Source: Enterobacter sp. CC120223-11 (GTDB lineage: Bacteria; Pseudomonadota; Gammaproteobacteria; Enterobacterales; Enterobacteriaceae). Taken from it: a DNA stretch of 64,000 nucleotides. The stretch spans positions 406,167 to 470,166 of the forward strand of contig NZ_OBEF01000001.1 in assembly GCF_900215375.1 (NCBI RefSeq). The letters are read 5' to 3'. Positions 62,702-64,000 of this stretch are shown piece by piece (position 1 is the first letter of the stretch; the number at the start of each line of letters is the position of its first letter). A program made the translations under genes and the position numbers. Below the pieces are notes generated by a model. It was not told the DNA's origin. It worked only from the letters and a program-made list of their open reading frames with translations, and ran no database searches.

Positions 62702-63640
62702 TCAGTATCCGCGGGCCCTGTCGACCTGCCCGGTGACGGCCTCACCCCGTTCCAGCCCGGTGATGGTTTTACTGATATAGGCAATGGCTTCCTGCGGACG
62801 AGTGACTGCCGCGACGTGTGGCGTCATTGCCACGCGAGGATGGCGCCAGAGCGGGCTTTCAACAGGCAGCGGCTCGCGGCTGAACACGTCCAGCATCGCC
62901 CCTTTCACTTTTCCGTTCTCCAGCGCACGCAGCAGATCGTCTTCATTAACATGTACGCCGCGGGCAAGATTCAGCAGGTAGCTGTTGTCCTGCAACTGCT
63001 CCAGCAGCGAGTGGTTGATAATGCCGACGGTTTCCGCCGTATTAGGCAGCAGATTAATCAGCACGCGGGTTTCGCGCAGGAAGTCGCCCATTTCAGCTTC
63101 CCCTGCAAAGCTTGTCACACCTGGCCACGCTTTACGGCTGCGGCTCCAGACGCGCACAGGGAATCCCCACGCCAACAGGCTTTCAGCCACTTTGCTGCCG
63201 AGCACGCCTGCCCCCATGATGCCAACGGTAAATTCATCCCGCGTGTATTCCGGCAGCGGTTCCCAGCGAGTTTCGAGTTTCTGCGCCTGATAATCATCAA
63301 AGCGGCGGAACCAGTGCAGCACCTGGCTGACGGCATATTCCTGCATTTGCAGACCCATCCCGGTATCTTCGAGACGGAACAAAGGAATCGACAGCGGCAG
63401 CATCTCCGGATGCGCCTTCAGCTTGCTAAGGATAGAATCCACGCCTGCGCCCAGCGCAAAAACGGCCTTCAGATCGCGTCCCTGTAACATCTCAACCGGC
63501 GGATGCCACACCAGAGCATAATCGGCGTGCTGGCTGTCACCCGCTTTCCACTCGCGCACTTTTGCACCCGGCAGGCTTTTTTCCAGGGCGTTAATCCACC
63601 AGGCGGTGTCGAAGGTAGGATGGTAGAAGATGATCTCCAT
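62702..63640 (-). CDS. ghrA: Glyoxylate/hydroxypyruvate reductase A
   Basis: A 312-residue D-2-hydroxyacid dehydrogenase, same length as E. coli GhrA. The NAD(P) motif is GAGVLGSK (143-150, GxGxxG), with Arg227 (LARGVHV), Glu256 and His275 (MTPHVAAV) as catalytic residues. It reduces glyoxylate and hydroxypyruvate with NADPH. The ATG at 63638-63640 has AAGGAG 6 bases upstream; longer in-frame starts lack a site. Confidence 0.96.
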   Translation of the reverse strand: MEIIFYHPTFDTAWWINALEKSLPGAKVREWKAGDSQHADYALVWHPPVEMLQGRDLKAVFALGAGVDSILSKLKAHPEMLPLSIPLFRLEDTGMGLQMQEYAVSQVLHWFRRFDDYQAQKLETRWEPLPEYTRDEFTVGIMGAGVLGSKVAESLLAWGFPVRVWSRSRKAWPGVTSFAGEAEMGDFLRETRVLINLLPNTAETVGIINHSLLEQLQDNSYLLNLARGVHVNEDDLLRALENGKVKGAMLDVFSREPLPVESPLWRHPRVAMTPHVAAVTRPQEAIAYISKTITGLERGEAVTGQVDRARGY

Positions 63641-63842
63641 TGCAGACTCCTTATTTAATGCGCCTTTATTTACAGATACCCGGCGCGTTTTTCTGATTGT
63701 TTTATAGTGGGTTGTCAGCATAGCAAATTTCGACAGGCTGTCAGTGTTTAAAGCCGATGATGAGAAAAAAAGCGAATCGCGCTTATTCTGAAAGCAGGTT
63801 GGATGAAGTTTGGCTAATTGCGCGATTTTTCAAAAAAGTTGA

Positions 63843-63871
63843 TTGACGCAAGTTACGCTTTTCCTTACATT
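63843..63871 (+). promoter_or_regulatory. serX tRNA promoter
   Basis: TTGACG and TACATT with a 17-bp spacer, then a GC-rich discriminator ACGCCCCG typical of stable RNA genes. The predicted start near 63879 gives a 27-nt 5' leader. Confidence 0.8.
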
Positions 63872-63905
63872 ACGCCCCGTTCCGGCAACGCCGGGAAGAC
63901 AATAT

Positions 63906-63993
63906 GGTGAGGTGTCCGAGTGGCTGAAGGAGCACGCCTGGAAAGTGTGTATACGGCAACGTATCGGGGGTTCGAATCCCCCCCTCACCGCCA
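63906..63993 (+). tRNA. serX: tRNA-Ser(GGA)
   Basis: An 88-nt class II tRNA with encoded CCA. The acceptor stem GGTGAGG pairs with CCTCACC; the anticodon stem CACGC/GTGTG encloses the loop CTGGAAA with anticodon GGA (63940-63942), reading UCC and UCU. The variable arm TACGGCAACGTA and T-loop GGGGGTTCGAATCCCCC are intact. It sits beside ghrA as serX does in E. coli. Confidence 0.98.
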
Positions 63994-64000
63994 TATTTAA

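Overview
The window is a core-chromosome segment of a motile, curli-bearing member of the Enterobacteriaceae. Gene order follows the E. coli/Salmonella block from lpoB to the serX tRNA, read here in the opposite orientation to E. coli K-12. Protein sequences are close to E. coli throughout but clearly diverged in FhuE, FlgE, CsgA, CsgB and CsgD. Together with an intact flg cluster and REP-type repeats, this suggests an Enterobacter, Lelliottia or Leclercia-like organism. That placement is inference from remembered homologues; no database was searched. No prophage, insertion sequence, CRISPR array or rRNA operon was seen.

Layout. Positions 1-5,250: cell-envelope and uptake genes, namely lpoB (cut by the window edge), ycfL, hinT, the TonB-dependent siderophore receptor fhuE and the glucose permease ptsG with an SgrS-type target at its ribosome binding site. 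Positions 5,250-9,550: tatD, holB, tmk, mltG and pabC, tightly packed. Positions 9,660-15,925: the fatty-acid and phospholipid cluster fabF, acpP, fabG, fabD, fabH, plsX with rpmF and yceD. Positions 16,000-21,530: yceF, rluC and rne with its long structured leader. Positions 21,720-33,240: the flagellar rod, hook, ring and junction genes flgLKJIHGFEDCB on one strand and flgAMN on the other, with recognisable FlhDC and sigma-28 sites.

Positions 33,230-34,860 hold a LysR regulator and a divergent SnoaL-like gene inserted between flgN and murJ, the only clear accessory cassette in the window. Positions 34,950-48,630 carry murJ, mviM, yceH, rimJ, mdtH, yceB, pyrC, dinI, bssS, solA, yceO, trhO, lpxL, mdtG, msyB and yceK. 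Positions 48,690-55,630: osmoregulated periplasmic glucan synthesis (opgH, opgG, opgC) and the cardiolipin synthase clsC. Positions 55,700-60,680: ymdA and the divergent curli operons csgBAC and csgDEFG. Positions 60,670-64,000: ycdZ, ycdY, ycdX, ghrA and tRNA-Ser(GGA).

Departures from E. coli order are few: grxB is missing between mdtH and yceB, ymdB is missing between ymdA and clsC, and the LysR/SnoaL pair is added. The most interesting local signals are a near-leaderless promoter for yceD-rpmF with a terminator (possible SraB RNA) just upstream, a tandem 37-bp repeat with a tiny reading frame before ycdX, an insertion in the fourth curlin repeat of CsgA, a closed ~100-nt structure at the start of the rne leader, and several palindromic candidate operators.
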